Assembly (NCBI GenBank): GCA_016718845.1
Contig: JADKCK010000085.1
Span: 1 to 12,736, forward strand
Reading direction: 5' to 3'
Source of the DNA: Sphingobacteriales bacterium
GTDB lineage: Bacteria; Bacteroidota; Bacteroidia; Chitinophagales; UBA2359
DNA length: 12,736 nucleotides
Positions within the stretch are counted from its first letter, which is position 1. The number at the start of each line of letters is the position of its first letter. A program made the translations under genes and the position numbers. The notes beneath the pieces were generated by a model that worked only from the letters and a program-made list of their open reading frames with translations, did not search any database and had not been told where the DNA came from. Shown here piece after piece: positions 1 to 7,262 of this stretch.

Positions 1-48
1 CAAATACAGTTTGTGCTAAACGATGTATTGTACGAGGTGTTTGAGTAA
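1..48 (+). CDS. C-terminal end of an unidentified protein (partial)
   Basis: Frame 1 is open from the window edge and reads QIQFVLNDVLYEVFE before a TAA stop at 46-48. The other two forward frames also close within about 45 bases, so the frame choice rests on protein-like composition and on the strong terminator that follows 17 bases after the stop. Too little is visible to name a family. Confidence 0.45.
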   Translation, partial: QIQFVLNDVLYEVFE

Positions 49-65
49 AGATGCGATGTATAACC

Positions 66-116
66 AAACTCCCCCGTTTTGCAGGTGTTGCAAAACGGGG
101 GAGTTTTATTTTTTTT
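66..116 (+). terminator. Rho-independent terminator of the gene ending at 48
   Basis: A perfect 18-bp stem (66-83 with 89-106, core CTCCCCCGTTTTGCA) encloses the 5-base loop GGTGT and is followed by a T-rich run to 116 with one A at 108. The T tract lies on the plus-strand side, so it serves the upstream plus-strand gene. The minus-strand ATPase remnant ends on the far side, at 161. Confidence 0.9.
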
Positions 117-160
117 GGGTAGATGATTATCAACCCAAACTAAGCAAACGGGTGTTTATT

Positions 161-2042
161 TTATACTTCGGCAAATAGGTTTTCTACTTTATCGCCGGCG
201 TATAGCACATCGGGGTCGTCTTCGCCTAGTAGGTCGCGTAGTTCTTGTAGTTTGTTGCGTAGTATGTCCATGTCCAAATCATCTTCGTTCATCGACAAAA
301 ATAGGTTGTCTATTAGGTTTTGGGCAAACTCGGCTCGGTCGCTTACGCCAAAGGCGTTTAGCAAAAAGGTGCCAATATGTTGCCCCGAGGCGCGTAGTTG
401 TTGTACGCCATGTTGGGTAATTTCGTACACGCCCATTGCATTATTTTTGGTGTGGGTAACGGCAATTGCCGAGTTGGTTGTTACCACAAACTGCGTGTTA
501 GGGAAATAATTTAACAAGGCATCTAACAAGCGGCTTTGCCATTTGGGGTGTAGGTGGGTGTCAATTTCGTCTATCAACAAAATGGCATGGGCTTGGGTAC
601 AATCGCTTAGTATCGAGTTGGTTTCCCAAAGGCGTTTTACAAAATAGCCTAACCAGCCCATAATGCCGCAAATACCTTGCCTAAGCATGTAATGGCACAA
701 TTGCTTGGCGATTGGTTGCGGTAACAAATATTTCGCGGGTGTCGAAATTGATGTGTCGGAACACAAAATTTTGACCGCTTACTTCGGATAAGAAGGGTAA
801 AATGGTTTTTTCGAGCAATCGGCGGGCTTTTAGTACTTCGGTGGGGGTGCTGCGCGATTGGTCGAGGAAGTGTGCCATCCAGTCGACGAAATGCTCAAAG
901 CGGTAGTCGGCATGTCGTACAATAGGGCGCTTACATCGCTTACATTCGAGCGTTTAAAGGCGTCGTGCTCGCGGCTGCGGCGCGAAAAATGTATGGGGCG
1001 GTTGTCGTGGAGGGGAATTTACCTTTGGTTCTTAAGCCCATTACCTAAGGATTTTGGCGAAAAAGTTACCTTGGTCGGTAGAGGGTAGGGCTACGCCATT
1101 GGCGTTAAATAGGTTGATGAAAGATTTGGATATGCCGTATTTATCTACACGTACATCGTCGCGAAGCACAACGGTGTTGGTGTAGTTGGTATCCATTTGG
1201 TAGCTAAGGTCAATGCTACCTTGTTGAGCAAAAACGCATCTGCCGTTGTATTCGTTGGTAATGCTGTGGTTTTTGCAGTCGGTCATCTTTTTATCAAGCC
1301 GGCCGAGTCGCTTATGCCACATAAACCCAAGGCAATGGGCGTAAAAGGGTGGTTTTGCCAAATGCCATTTTCGCCACCAGTGGGCGCAAGGCGGTGGTTA
1401 AGTGGTAGTTTAGGGTTTCGGAATGAACCGATGTTGTTTATCGTCAATTGTTAGCTATATGGGTTTGTTTTGTGCCGATTCAATTGGGCGACCATCTTCG
1501 GTGGATGGTGTGTCGCTTCCGAATTTCTCGATTTGTTCTACATTTGGTAAAAATACTCCGTTGATAGCAGGTATCAATTCGGTATTAGTTTCCATCTGAT
1601 AAACAGGTCGATTCTTGGGTTTATCTTTTGTTAAAATTTTTCGAGGTTTTGTTTAAAGGTATCGCTATCTTCGAGGTTCGGCGCTATAATATTTGTTTTC
1701 AATGATTAACATAGTTACCTTATGTTTAGTGCGTTTTAGGTCGAGCAATAGGGCTAATTTTTCAAAAAAAGCTGCCTTTTTGTCCGAGTCTTTGGCTACA
1801 AAATTAAGGTGTGTAATGCCATCTACGTTAATCACAAAGTAGATGTTGGGTGTTTTGTTGATGGTATCGCTACCGCCCCAAAACGAGAAGTAAATCGAGT
1901 AATCATTTCCCGAAAACCAGTATCCTTTCGAAAGGCGGTCGTTGATGTTGCTGCCGCGCAGCGTAAATCTAAAATTAGAGTCTTGCTTATGTTTTTCAAG
2001 TAGTGTCTGAAAAACGTCGCGATGGATGTCAGTAATCAGCAT
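161..2042 (-). pseudogene. Broken AAA-family (SMC/ABC-like) ATPase with multiple frameshifts
   Basis: Reading downward from 2042, an N-terminal domain of about 125 residues (MLITDIHRDVFQTLLEKHKQ...) is in one frame. It continues through at least seven frame changes, near 1675, 1635, 1450, 1361, 1340, 910 and 685, with further breaks around 1295 and 1030. LTINNIGSF, a typical start of such ATPase domains, appears near 1447. At 1351-1375 the Walker A motif GENGIGKTTLL is recovered if one base of the run at 1360-1362 is removed. IVPLH followed by LRQG (normally LSQG) at about 685 is the signature loop. ILLIDEIDTHLHPKW (about 540-585) is Walker B with D-loop, followed by FVVTTNS. The family includes nucleases and defence-associated ATPases, but no partner gene is visible. 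Decay is my reading. Clustered sequencing errors are the alternative, although no other gene in the window is affected this way. The end at 161 is the natural stop of the C-terminal piece. Confidence 0.8.
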
Positions 2043-2344
2043 CGTTTGCTATTTTTATATTTTACAATTAAATAATCAATCAATAAGGAAGCTATTGGCT
2101 TCATTTTCCTGGATTGGGCAAGGTAGTGTATCAAATAAGGTACTATAGTTATTTTGGGGGTATGGTGTAAAAAAACGGAAAGAGGTGGGGTTTCTAATTG
2201 GGCAAGTTTTAGATTTGGGCTAAAATGACCGACAAAGTTACAACAAAATTTTGACTTGATGATAAAATGCGCATTAAGTGTTTGTTTTTTTTAAAAAAAT
2301 TTGGGATTTGAGGCTGTTTTTATGCTTTGATGCACTTTAATACG
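2043..2344. other. Gene-free spacer between the broken ATPase and the membrane-protein stub
   Basis: About 300 AT-rich bases separate two divergently read gene remains. I see no open frame with protein-like composition and no strong hairpin. It presumably held the divergent promoters. Only the plus-strand one, just downstream at 2345, is recognisable. Confidence 0.5.
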
Positions 2345-2352
2345 TATCTTTG
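2345..2352 (+). promoter_or_regulatory. Bacteroidota-type -7 element TATCTTTG
   Basis: TATCTTTG matches the Bacteroidota -7 consensus TAnnTTTG and lies 28 bases before the GTG start at 2381. A TTTG occurs upstream but only 15 bases away, shorter than the usual 19-21, so the -33 element is uncertain. Confidence 0.55.
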
Positions 2353-2380
2353 AACTGTTTTTTACCCTAAATATTTTTTT

Positions 2381-2572
2381 GTGACTAAATCAAACGTTTA
2401 TTCGTATTATGCTTATTGCATTATTGTTGTGCTTGTATTGTGGTCGTCGTTTGGTTACGAGGGGTGGCGCGCTAAAAACACTCAAAATGCATATAGTTAC
2501 GATGCGATGGGCTACTACACATATCTGCCTGCTTTATTTATTTACGATACCCATTATATATTGATGATGTAG
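2381..2572 (+). pseudogene. N-terminal stub of a multi-pass membrane protein
   Basis: Translation from GTG gives 63 residues. Residues about 9-26 form a hydrophobic helix, followed by YDAMGYYTYLPALFIYD, which resembles the first loop of Bacteroidota membrane proteins of the glycosyltransferase/mannosyltransferase kind (from memory). The frame then closes with THYILMM. A different frame after about 2560 reads IDDVVVERLY before another stop, which looks like a frameshifted continuation. No later part of the gene is found downstream, where the tandem units begin at 2674. I therefore read it as a truncated, dead gene. A genuine single-pass 63-aa protein is possible but less likely. Confidence 0.55.
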
Positions 2573-2786
2573 TTGTTGAACGACTGTATTAAACTCAAAT
2601 AAAACATAAAAAAACGCTACTAAGGAACGTATAAAACTTAAATGGTCTGTCTTGTGTATAAAATGTAGATAATGCTGACACAAAGCAAAACGCAAACTAC
2701 CGCTCTATTTGTTTAACTTATCTTTTACTCATTTGTAACTAACGTATGCATAGGAAAGCTCCAAGATTATTTTTTTCCTTTTTTGG

Positions 2787-2799
2787 GGAAATTATTTCC
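2787..2799. promoter_or_regulatory. 13-bp palindrome overlapping the -33 region (candidate operator), copy 1
   Basis: GGAAATTATTTCC is a perfect 6-1-6 inverted repeat. It covers the position where the -33 element should lie (2795-2798) and is kept unchanged in copy 2 at 5492-5504. Its location would suit a repressor. The regulator is unknown, and AT-rich palindromes of this size can arise by chance. Confidence 0.35.
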
Positions 2800-2826
2800 T
2801 GCTTGCATTTTTTTATTGTATCTTTG
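2795..2826 (+). promoter_or_regulatory. Promoter of unit 1
   Basis: The -7 element TATCTTTG (2819-2826) fits TAnnTTTG exactly. Twenty bases upstream is TTTC (2795-2798), one change from the -33 consensus TTTG. The start codon at 2991 leaves an unusually long leader of about 165 bases. The same promoter is present in unit 2. Confidence 0.7.
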
Positions 2827-2990
2827 CAATGCCGAATGGCGGCAAAAACAAATTTTTTTTATAAAATATTGACAATCAATTCTTTATAAAAGAATATTAA
2901 CCCTATTTCTTAATAAATCGCTCGTAAATAATGCACACTTGCGTTTATTAATGAGTTAGGAGATATTTTGGAGCAACACCCTAACAGACA

Positions 2991-5072
2991 ATGAATAACT
3001 CAATATACATAAGACGAAAAAATAAACTCTACCTTGACAAAGGCGAAAATTCTTTGTCAGACGACTATATTTTCAACTTGCTGAAAAACATAGAAAGTCT
3101 TGGCTATACATTTTCTAGTGAACTTATTGAGGTTACTAAAACACTTTCGGTCGACAGGCTTAAACGGTTTTACAAACAACTAATTTCTGACTTGAAAGAA
3201 AATGTTGGAGCTTATGTTGAGTTTAAACCAATGTATCCCAACTTTCCTGAACAGGTAAAAGAAGTAAGTGAGCAAGAACTTTATTCGAATGCTTTTTGGC
3301 ACTACCTTGGAGATTGGATTGGTAATAGAATAATGCCAAACTACGAAAAGAAAGAAAGAGAAAAACTAGAAGACCAAGTAAAACTCAAAGTAATCGGGCT
3401 TGGCAATAAAGAGGACTTTAATTCTATTTTTTCAAGACTTTTAAATTCAAAAACTTCTGTTTCAGATACAGATAAGAAAGATATTGAATGGTTCATTAAA
3501 ACCTATAATTCAAAAGTATTTTCTTTGGCACCAGCAGTAATTCCATTAAAGGAAAATGTGGCTTTTTACGTTGGCTGTCTTTTGAAAAACAATATAGATA
3601 ATGCCGAACAAGAACTGTTGAACCATTCTAAGACGGCAACAGATATTTTAAGAATTGCCACTGCATTATCTGATGGAGATATTAGTTTGGCAGAAAACAC
3701 AAAATTTAAATCTATTTCTAAAAAAAATCGTAAACTGCTTTTATCGGCACTTGAAACTATTGGTTTCATAACAGAAGATATGCTTCGATACAAAAACAGA
3801 TGGAAACGTTTAGGTGAAAAATTACACCCGTTTGAACACAAAAATAGATTTCCAAAATGCTTTGAAGCATTTGACATTATTAGAAATGATAAACCATTTG
3901 AAACATTTAACAGCAAATTTGAAAAAGGACTAATAGAAAAAGATATATCAAGTCTAACAGCTCTATTAAAATCAAGACCAGGAGAATTTGCAAGAAAATT
4001 AGACAAACTAATTCGCCTTACTGACAATCCAAAAGAAATAATTAATACATTTTCAAATATTTCAGAAAGTGTCTCATCGCCAGTTTTATTACAAGTATTA
4101 ACTCATTTTAAAAACCGTAACAAACCAAAAGAATTAAGAACTTTTTTTCCGAAAGGCAATATTGGTAAGGCAAAAGCTATAGCGTACAATTTACCACCAA
4201 TCAACCAAACTATTTGCGATGAAATAGTATTGATAACTGAAAGTGCATTAGTTTTAAAATTTTCAAAATATAAACCCTTAGGCAAAGTTTATTTAGATGA
4301 AAAACTCAAAAACTATACTGTTCCCTTTGCAATGCGTTCAGCATCCAAAGCATTAAAGACCATTTCACGAGGAAGTAAAATTGATTTACCCGAAGGCAAT
4401 ACAATTCGTTTCTTCATCTATTGGAAAGATGGAAACAGCAGGACAGACATAGACTTGTCAGCGTTAGCTCTTGACACAGAAAGTGGCTTTAAAACAACAA
4501 TTGCCTACTACAATTTAAAAGATTCAGGATGCTATCATAGTGGCGACATTACATCTGCACCAGACGGAGCCTCAGAATTTATTGACATTGAGATTTCAGC
4601 TTGTTTGAAACAAGGCATACGTTATGTTTTAATGAGTGTGAACTCTTTTACAAATCAACCTTACTGCGATTTGCCTTATTGCTTTGCAGGGTTTATGGTT
4701 AGACAATATGCCAAAAGTGGAGAAATTTACGAGCCATTGACAGTTGAAAACAAATTTGACTTGACAGCAAATTCAGGAGTTGCCATTCCTCTAATTATTG
4801 ACCTTTACGAGAGAAAAGTAATTTGGGTTGACTTATCATTAAAAGAAAATCCATCAACGGTTAATAATGTTCACAACAATTTGTCTTCAACAACGATTAT
4901 AAATAAATCAATGACAACACTTGAAAAACCGAACTTGTATGATTTATTAGACTTACATATTAAAGCACGAGGCGAAAAAACGTTGGACATTAATGAAGCA
5001 AATACTATCTTTGCAACAGATAAAGGAATTACACCGTCAGACATAGATATTATCGTGTCGGACTATTTATAA
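2991..5072 (+). CDS. TerD-domain protein of the MXAN_6230/SCO0854 type, lacking the RING finger
   Basis: The 693-residue product has an N-terminal helical region with MYPNFPEQV at 81-89, a motif I recognise from MXAN_6230/SCO0854-family proteins. A long, charged helical middle follows (about 130-450). Next comes a TerD-like domain at about 455-620 with TDIDLSALALD (485-495), YHSGDITSAPDGASEFIDI (515-533) and YVLMSVNSFTNQPYCDLP (545-562). The C-terminal tail NLYDLLDLHIKARGE (648-662) also matches that family. TerD domains are calcium-binding folds found in stress and tellurite-resistance systems. The cellular role of this subfamily is not established. Members of the family I recall carry a RING finger. 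Here there is no cysteine cluster able to form one. No terA/B/C/Z neighbours are present. It is the only gene of unit 1, is notably AT-rich, and starts 33 bases after the shared leader ends, with no clear Shine-Dalgarno, which is common in Bacteroidota. Probably cytoplasmic: no signal peptide or membrane helix. Confidence 0.8.
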   Translation: MNNSIYIRRKNKLYLDKGENSLSDDYIFNLLKNIESLGYTFSSELIEVTKTLSVDRLKRFYKQLISDLKENVGAYVEFKPMYPNFPEQVKEVSEQELYSNAFWHYLGDWIGNRIMPNYEKKEREKLEDQVKLKVIGLGNKEDFNSIFSRLLNSKTSVSDTDKKDIEWFIKTYNSKVFSLAPAVIPLKENVAFYVGCLLKNNIDNAEQELLNHSKTATDILRIATALSDGDISLAENTKFKSISKKNRKLLLSALETIGFITEDMLRYKNRWKRLGEKLHPFEHKNRFPKCFEAFDIIRNDKPFETFNSKFEKGLIEKDISSLTALLKSRPGEFARKLDKLIRLTDNPKEIINTFSNISESVSSPVLLQVLTHFKNRNKPKELRTFFPKGNIGKAKAIAYNLPPINQTICDEIVLITESALVLKFSKYKPLGKVYLDEKLKNYTVPFAMRSASKALKTISRGSKIDLPEGNTIRFFIYWKDGNSRTDIDLSALALDTESGFKTTIAYYNLKDSGCYHSGDITSAPDGASEFIDIEISACLKQGIRYVLMSVNSFTNQPYCDLPYCFAGFMVRQYAKSGEIYEPLTVENKFDLTANSGVAIPLIIDLYERKVIWVDLSLKENPSTVNNVHNNLSSTTIINKSMTTLEKPNLYDLLDLHIKARGEKTLDINEANTIFATDKGITPSDIDIIVSDYL

Positions 5073-5179
5073 AAATCTTGAGGGCTATTTAGTTGCTTCC
5101 TTCTAAACCTTTCGTAAGTTCCTAGCGACTGAACTTTCCCTCTTTTTTATTTTAATATAGTGGACAAAGGAAAAACATT
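5073..5179. other. Short gene-free tail between the TerD-type gene and its terminal palindrome
   Basis: About 100 bases specific to unit 1. No open frame and no clear terminator hairpin, although a pyrimidine/T-rich run lies at about 5137-5150. Transcription probably continues to the shared terminator at 5332. Confidence 0.4.
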
Positions 5180-5297
5180 GCACAACATCGTATTGGCAAT
5201 AGTGGAGCAGCTGGTTGTAAATTCAACATCAGTTTTTCAATCAGCATCGGCTGTGGGCGGACGGAATACTAATGCCACACCTGCATAAAGTGCTAAC
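5180..5297 (+). repeat. Divergent attC-like imperfect palindrome ending cargo 1
   Basis: GCAC at 5180-5183 pairs with GTGC at 5290-5293, and TGGCAATAGT at 5194-5203 pairs at 9 of 10 positions with ACTAATGCCA at 5268-5277, leaving a long interior with a small hairpin (GTTG/CAAC, 5214-5227). The left arm AACATCGTATTGGC (5184-5197) resembles the left arms at 6280 and 7264. The right end lacks the expected GTT, reading GTGCTAACC, so this site is diverged or degenerate. It lies between the TerD-type gene and block R, exactly where the better palindrome lies in unit 2. Confidence 0.45.
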
Positions 5298-5301
5298 CTT
5301 C

Positions 5302-5377
5302 CCCTCCATTTTAAATATCCAACAAAAAAATGCCCTACCAATCATGGTAGGGCGTTTTTTTTAGCTTAATTCGCAGC
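5302..5377 (+). repeat. Repeat block R, copy 1: shared terminator region
   Basis: These 76 bases, from CCCTCCATTTTAAATATCC to TTCGCAGC, recur at 7411-7486 with a single difference (G at 5332, A at 7441). The preceding two T bases are also shared (CTTC here, GTTA in copy 2). It closes unit 1, and copy 2 of block L begins 8 bases later. Confidence 0.95.
5332..5362 (+). terminator. Rho-independent terminator of unit 1
   Basis: GCCCTACC (5332-5339) pairs perfectly with GGTAGGGC (5346-5353). An A-T pair closes the 4-base loop ATCA. After one G comes a run of eight T (5355-5362). The A run before the stem could also pair with the T tract, so some minus-strand termination is possible. Confidence 0.9.
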
Positions 5378-5491
5378 CAAAACAAGCTAACACAAAGCAA
5401 ACTACCGCTCTATTTGTTTAACTTATCTTTTACTCATTTGTAACTAACGTATGCATAGGAAAGCTCCAAAATTATTTTTTTCCTTTTTTGG

Positions 5492-5504
5492 GGAAATTAT
5501 TTCC
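5492..5504. promoter_or_regulatory. 13-bp palindrome overlapping the -33 region (candidate operator), copy 2
   Basis: GGAAATTATTTCC is identical to the copy at 2787-2799 and has the same position relative to the promoter. Co-regulation of both units is therefore possible. Confidence 0.35.
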
Positions 5505-5531
5505 TGCTTGCATTTTTTTATTGTATCTTTG
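5500..5531 (+). promoter_or_regulatory. Promoter of unit 2
   Basis: TTTC (5500-5503), 20 bases, then TATCTTTG (5524-5531): the same elements and spacing as in unit 1. The leader to the first gene is about 245 bases, longer than in unit 1 because of the additional 62 bases. Confidence 0.7.
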
Positions 5532-5549
5532 CAATGCCGAATGGCGGCA

Positions 5550-5611
5550 GTTATTAATGTGACTGATCACCGGCTGTGCCTTAGACGCAATTTGGAATAA
5601 TTGGGCAAACA
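5550..5611. other. 62-bp segment present only in the second leader
   Basis: It starts after the shared GGCA (5546-5549) and ends within an A-rich stretch preceded by another GGCA (5604-5607), so deletion from copy 1 between short repeats is at least as likely as insertion into copy 2. It contains the palindrome TGATCA and a small GGC/GCC hairpin (5572-5580). Its first bases, TTATTAATG, echo the TTATTAATG just before the end of block L. Confidence 0.6.
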
Positions 5612-5775
5612 AAAACAAATTTTTTTTATAAAATATTGACAATCAATTCTTTATAAAAAAATATTAACCCTATTTCTTAATAAATCGCTCGTAAATAATG
5701 CACACTTGCGTTTATTAATGAGTTGGTGGCAGGGCTAAAAACGACATATAGATAGAACAGTAAAATTAAAATTAA

Positions 5776-6261
5776 ATGGGCGTTGATATAGGAATTAAGG
5801 TCAGAATTTTTCAAAACGATTCAGACAACTACAAAGAAATTGAGGTTTCCGAACAGGATAACTCACTTGGAAGTTTATTTTACAGTGACGAAATTTCGTA
5901 CACTACCATAAAGTTTAGCCTAAGGGACGAACTAACCGAAGAAGACTTTGAATTATTCAAACTACAAGAAGTTGAAGACGAAGAAATGATGTCTTGTTCA
6001 AAAATTATAGATATAGATTTGGCACTTAAAACCTTTGACAAGATTTACAGAAAAAATTACAGAGCCAAAAACGAAGCACTAAACAATGACCTGACCAAAA
6101 TTGACTTATTAGACATTACTCTTGAAGAAAAAAACAAAAGAAAAAAAAGTCAAATTAGAGAATATTTGGGTTTTGAGAATTCATTTGGGATATTTGTAGG
6201 GATACTAAAAACAGCAAAGGCATTTGGAGACAAAGTTCAAATAGTCGCTGAATTTTATTGA
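5776..6261 (+). CDS. Hypothetical 161-aa acidic protein, first gene of unit 2
   Basis: I do not recognise a family. The product begins MGVDIGIKVRIFQND and has no signal peptide or membrane helix, so it is probably cytoplasmic. An acidic stretch (about 53-75, including LTEEDFELFKLQEVEDEE) is followed by a helical, lysine-rich part (about 85-130) and a short hydrophobic C-terminus (FGIFVGILKTAKAFGDKVQIVAEFY region, about 137-161). Composition is AT-rich like the TerD-type gene and unlike argH. It starts 51 bases after the shared leader ends. A 52-base gap separates it from the next gene, which has the same orientation, so the two are probably co-transcribed from the block L promoter. An immunity-type or stress role is conceivable, but nothing in the sequence supports a choice. 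Confidence 0.8.
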   Translation: MGVDIGIKVRIFQNDSDNYKEIEVSEQDNSLGSLFYSDEISYTTIKFSLRDELTEEDFELFKLQEVEDEEMMSCSKIIDIDLALKTFDKIYRKNYRAKNEALNNDLTKIDLLDITLEEKNKRKKSQIREYLGFENSFGIFVGILKTAKAFGDKVQIVAEFY

Positions 6262-6279
6262 CAAAAAAGCCCAGCGACC

Positions 6280-6299
6280 AACATAGGTTTGTGGCAATA
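6280..6299 (+). repeat. Isolated left-arm-like motif between the two genes of unit 2
   Basis: AACATAGGTTTGTGGCAATA resembles the left arms of the terminal palindromes (AACATCGTATTGGCAATA at 5184, AACAGCAGTTTAGC at 7264). No matching right arm lies before the next gene. It may be what is left of a site that once ended the first gene's own cassette. The match is short. Confidence 0.3.
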
Positions 6300-6313
6300 A
6301 AACAGAAATTTAC

Positions 6314-7252
6314 ATGATGACAAAATATTTAACTTTTCTACTATTGTGTATATGTTTGCAACAATCGTATGCTCAGACAATAAATTTAGATTTCGGGCAA
6401 ATTGTTGAATTGGTTAATCCCGATTTAAACAAGTTTCAAAATGTGCGGGATTTTTGTATTTCGCCATACGAAGACGAAGCCTATTTTACTATTCAAAGCC
6501 CAAATCAGAACTTATCGAAAATTGTATGCGTAAAAAATAAAGAATGGCATAATCCAATATTACTTCCATTTTGTGATAGCTTCTCATATTTAGAACCCTT
6601 TTTGTCTAATGATGGCAAAAGACTTTATTTTGCATCCGACAGACCTAAAACAGAATCGGATACACTTAAAAGTGATTTCGATATTTGGTATGTAGAACGA
6701 AAAGTAAGAAACGGTGAATGGTCAAAGCCTGTAAATATAGGTACAAATGTAAATTCCGAAAACAACGAATTTTACCCAACACTTGCAGATAATAATAATT
6801 TATATTTTACTATGGAAGCAAATTTCGGCTTGGGGAAAGACGATATTTATTATTGCGAGTGGAACGGAACATCATATTCCAAACCGATATTACTTAATAA
6901 AAATATCAATAGTGAGGGATACGAATTTAATGCATTCATTTCCAAAGATGAAAACATATTAATCTACACGAAATACAATGCTAAAGATGGTTTTGGTAGC
7001 GGAGATTTGTACGTATCAAAAAGAAATGAACAAGGAGAATGGAAAACTGCCGAAAATATAGGCAATAAAATTAATACCCAGTATATGGAGTATTGCCCTT
7101 TTTACCACCTACCATCGAATACGCTTTATTTTACAAGTAAACGGGATAATCTTTCTCCGAAAAAATTCAAAGACCTCGAACAATTTCAAGAATATATTTC
7201 AGGTAGTGAAAATGGTTTAAGCAAAATTTATAAATGCAAAATAAAACTCTAA
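6314..7252 (+). CDS. Secreted PD40 (WD40-like) beta-propeller protein
   Basis: The 312-residue product starts with a signal peptide (about 1-20, hydrophobic YLTFLLLCICL, likely cleavage YA|QT). It then shows four clear PD40-type blades of the form SxDGxxLYFxSxR: EPFLSNDGKRLYFASDRP (94-111), FYPTLADNNNLYFTMEAN (153-170), FNAFISKDENILIYTKYN (205-222) and CPFYHLPSNTLYFTSKRD (261-278). Blades are joined by linkers such as GEWSKPVNIGTNVNSENNE. PD40 propellers occur in TolB and in many Bacteroidota envelope proteins and usually bind proteins or ligands. No OmpA or TPR domain is attached, unlike the longer Bacteroidota forms. Either of the two ATG codons at 6314 and 6317 could start it. It is the second gene of unit 2 and its stop lies 10 bases before the terminal palindrome. 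Location is periplasmic or exported, and the partner is unknown. Confidence 0.85.
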   Translation: MMTKYLTFLLLCICLQQSYAQTINLDFGQIVELVNPDLNKFQNVRDFCISPYEDEAYFTIQSPNQNLSKIVCVKNKEWHNPILLPFCDSFSYLEPFLSNDGKRLYFASDRPKTESDTLKSDFDIWYVERKVRNGEWSKPVNIGTNVNSENNEFYPTLADNNNLYFTMEANFGLGKDDIYYCEWNGTSYSKPILLNKNINSEGYEFNAFISKDENILIYTKYNAKDGFGSGDLYVSKRNEQGEWKTAENIGNKINTQYMEYCPFYHLPSNTLYFTSKRDNLSPKKFKDLEQFQEYISGSENGLSKIYKCKIKL

Positions 7253-7262
7253 TTACTGCCAC

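Larger units (their letters stand above)
2674..2957 (+). repeat. Repeat block L, copy 1: promoter and leader of unit 1
   Basis: This block matches 5386-5724. From 2692 to 2957 it differs by only two substitutions (2765 G/A and 2892 G/A) and by lacking a 62-base segment present in copy 2 after position 2844. At its left edge copy 1 has seven extra bases near 2687-2693. Identity stops abruptly after GAGTT at 2957, where the cargo-specific sequence begins. The block carries a promoter and a palindrome overlapping it, followed by a leader of about 160 bases. Copies flanking unrelated cargo suggest a duplicated expression site. Confidence 0.95.
5386..5724 (+). repeat. Repeat block L, copy 2: promoter and leader of unit 2
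   Basis: Second copy of the block at 2674-2957, in the same orientation, starting 8 bases after block R copy 1. It contains 62 bases (5550-5611) absent from copy 1 and ends at the same GAGTT (5720-5724), after which the sequences are unrelated. Confidence 0.95.

Noticed and set aside
858..1454. Plus-strand frames of 76 and 85 aa opposite the ATPase remains
   Set aside because: The minus strand here carries recognisable ATPase motifs, so these are antisense shadows.
3566..4027. 153-aa minus-strand frame inside the TerD-type gene
   Set aside because: Shadow of a well-supported long gene, with serine/leucine-rich composition typical of antisense AT-rich DNA.
2991..5072. Tellurite-resistance operon
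   Set aside because: Only one TerD-like gene is present; no terA, terB, terC or terZ genes adjoin it.
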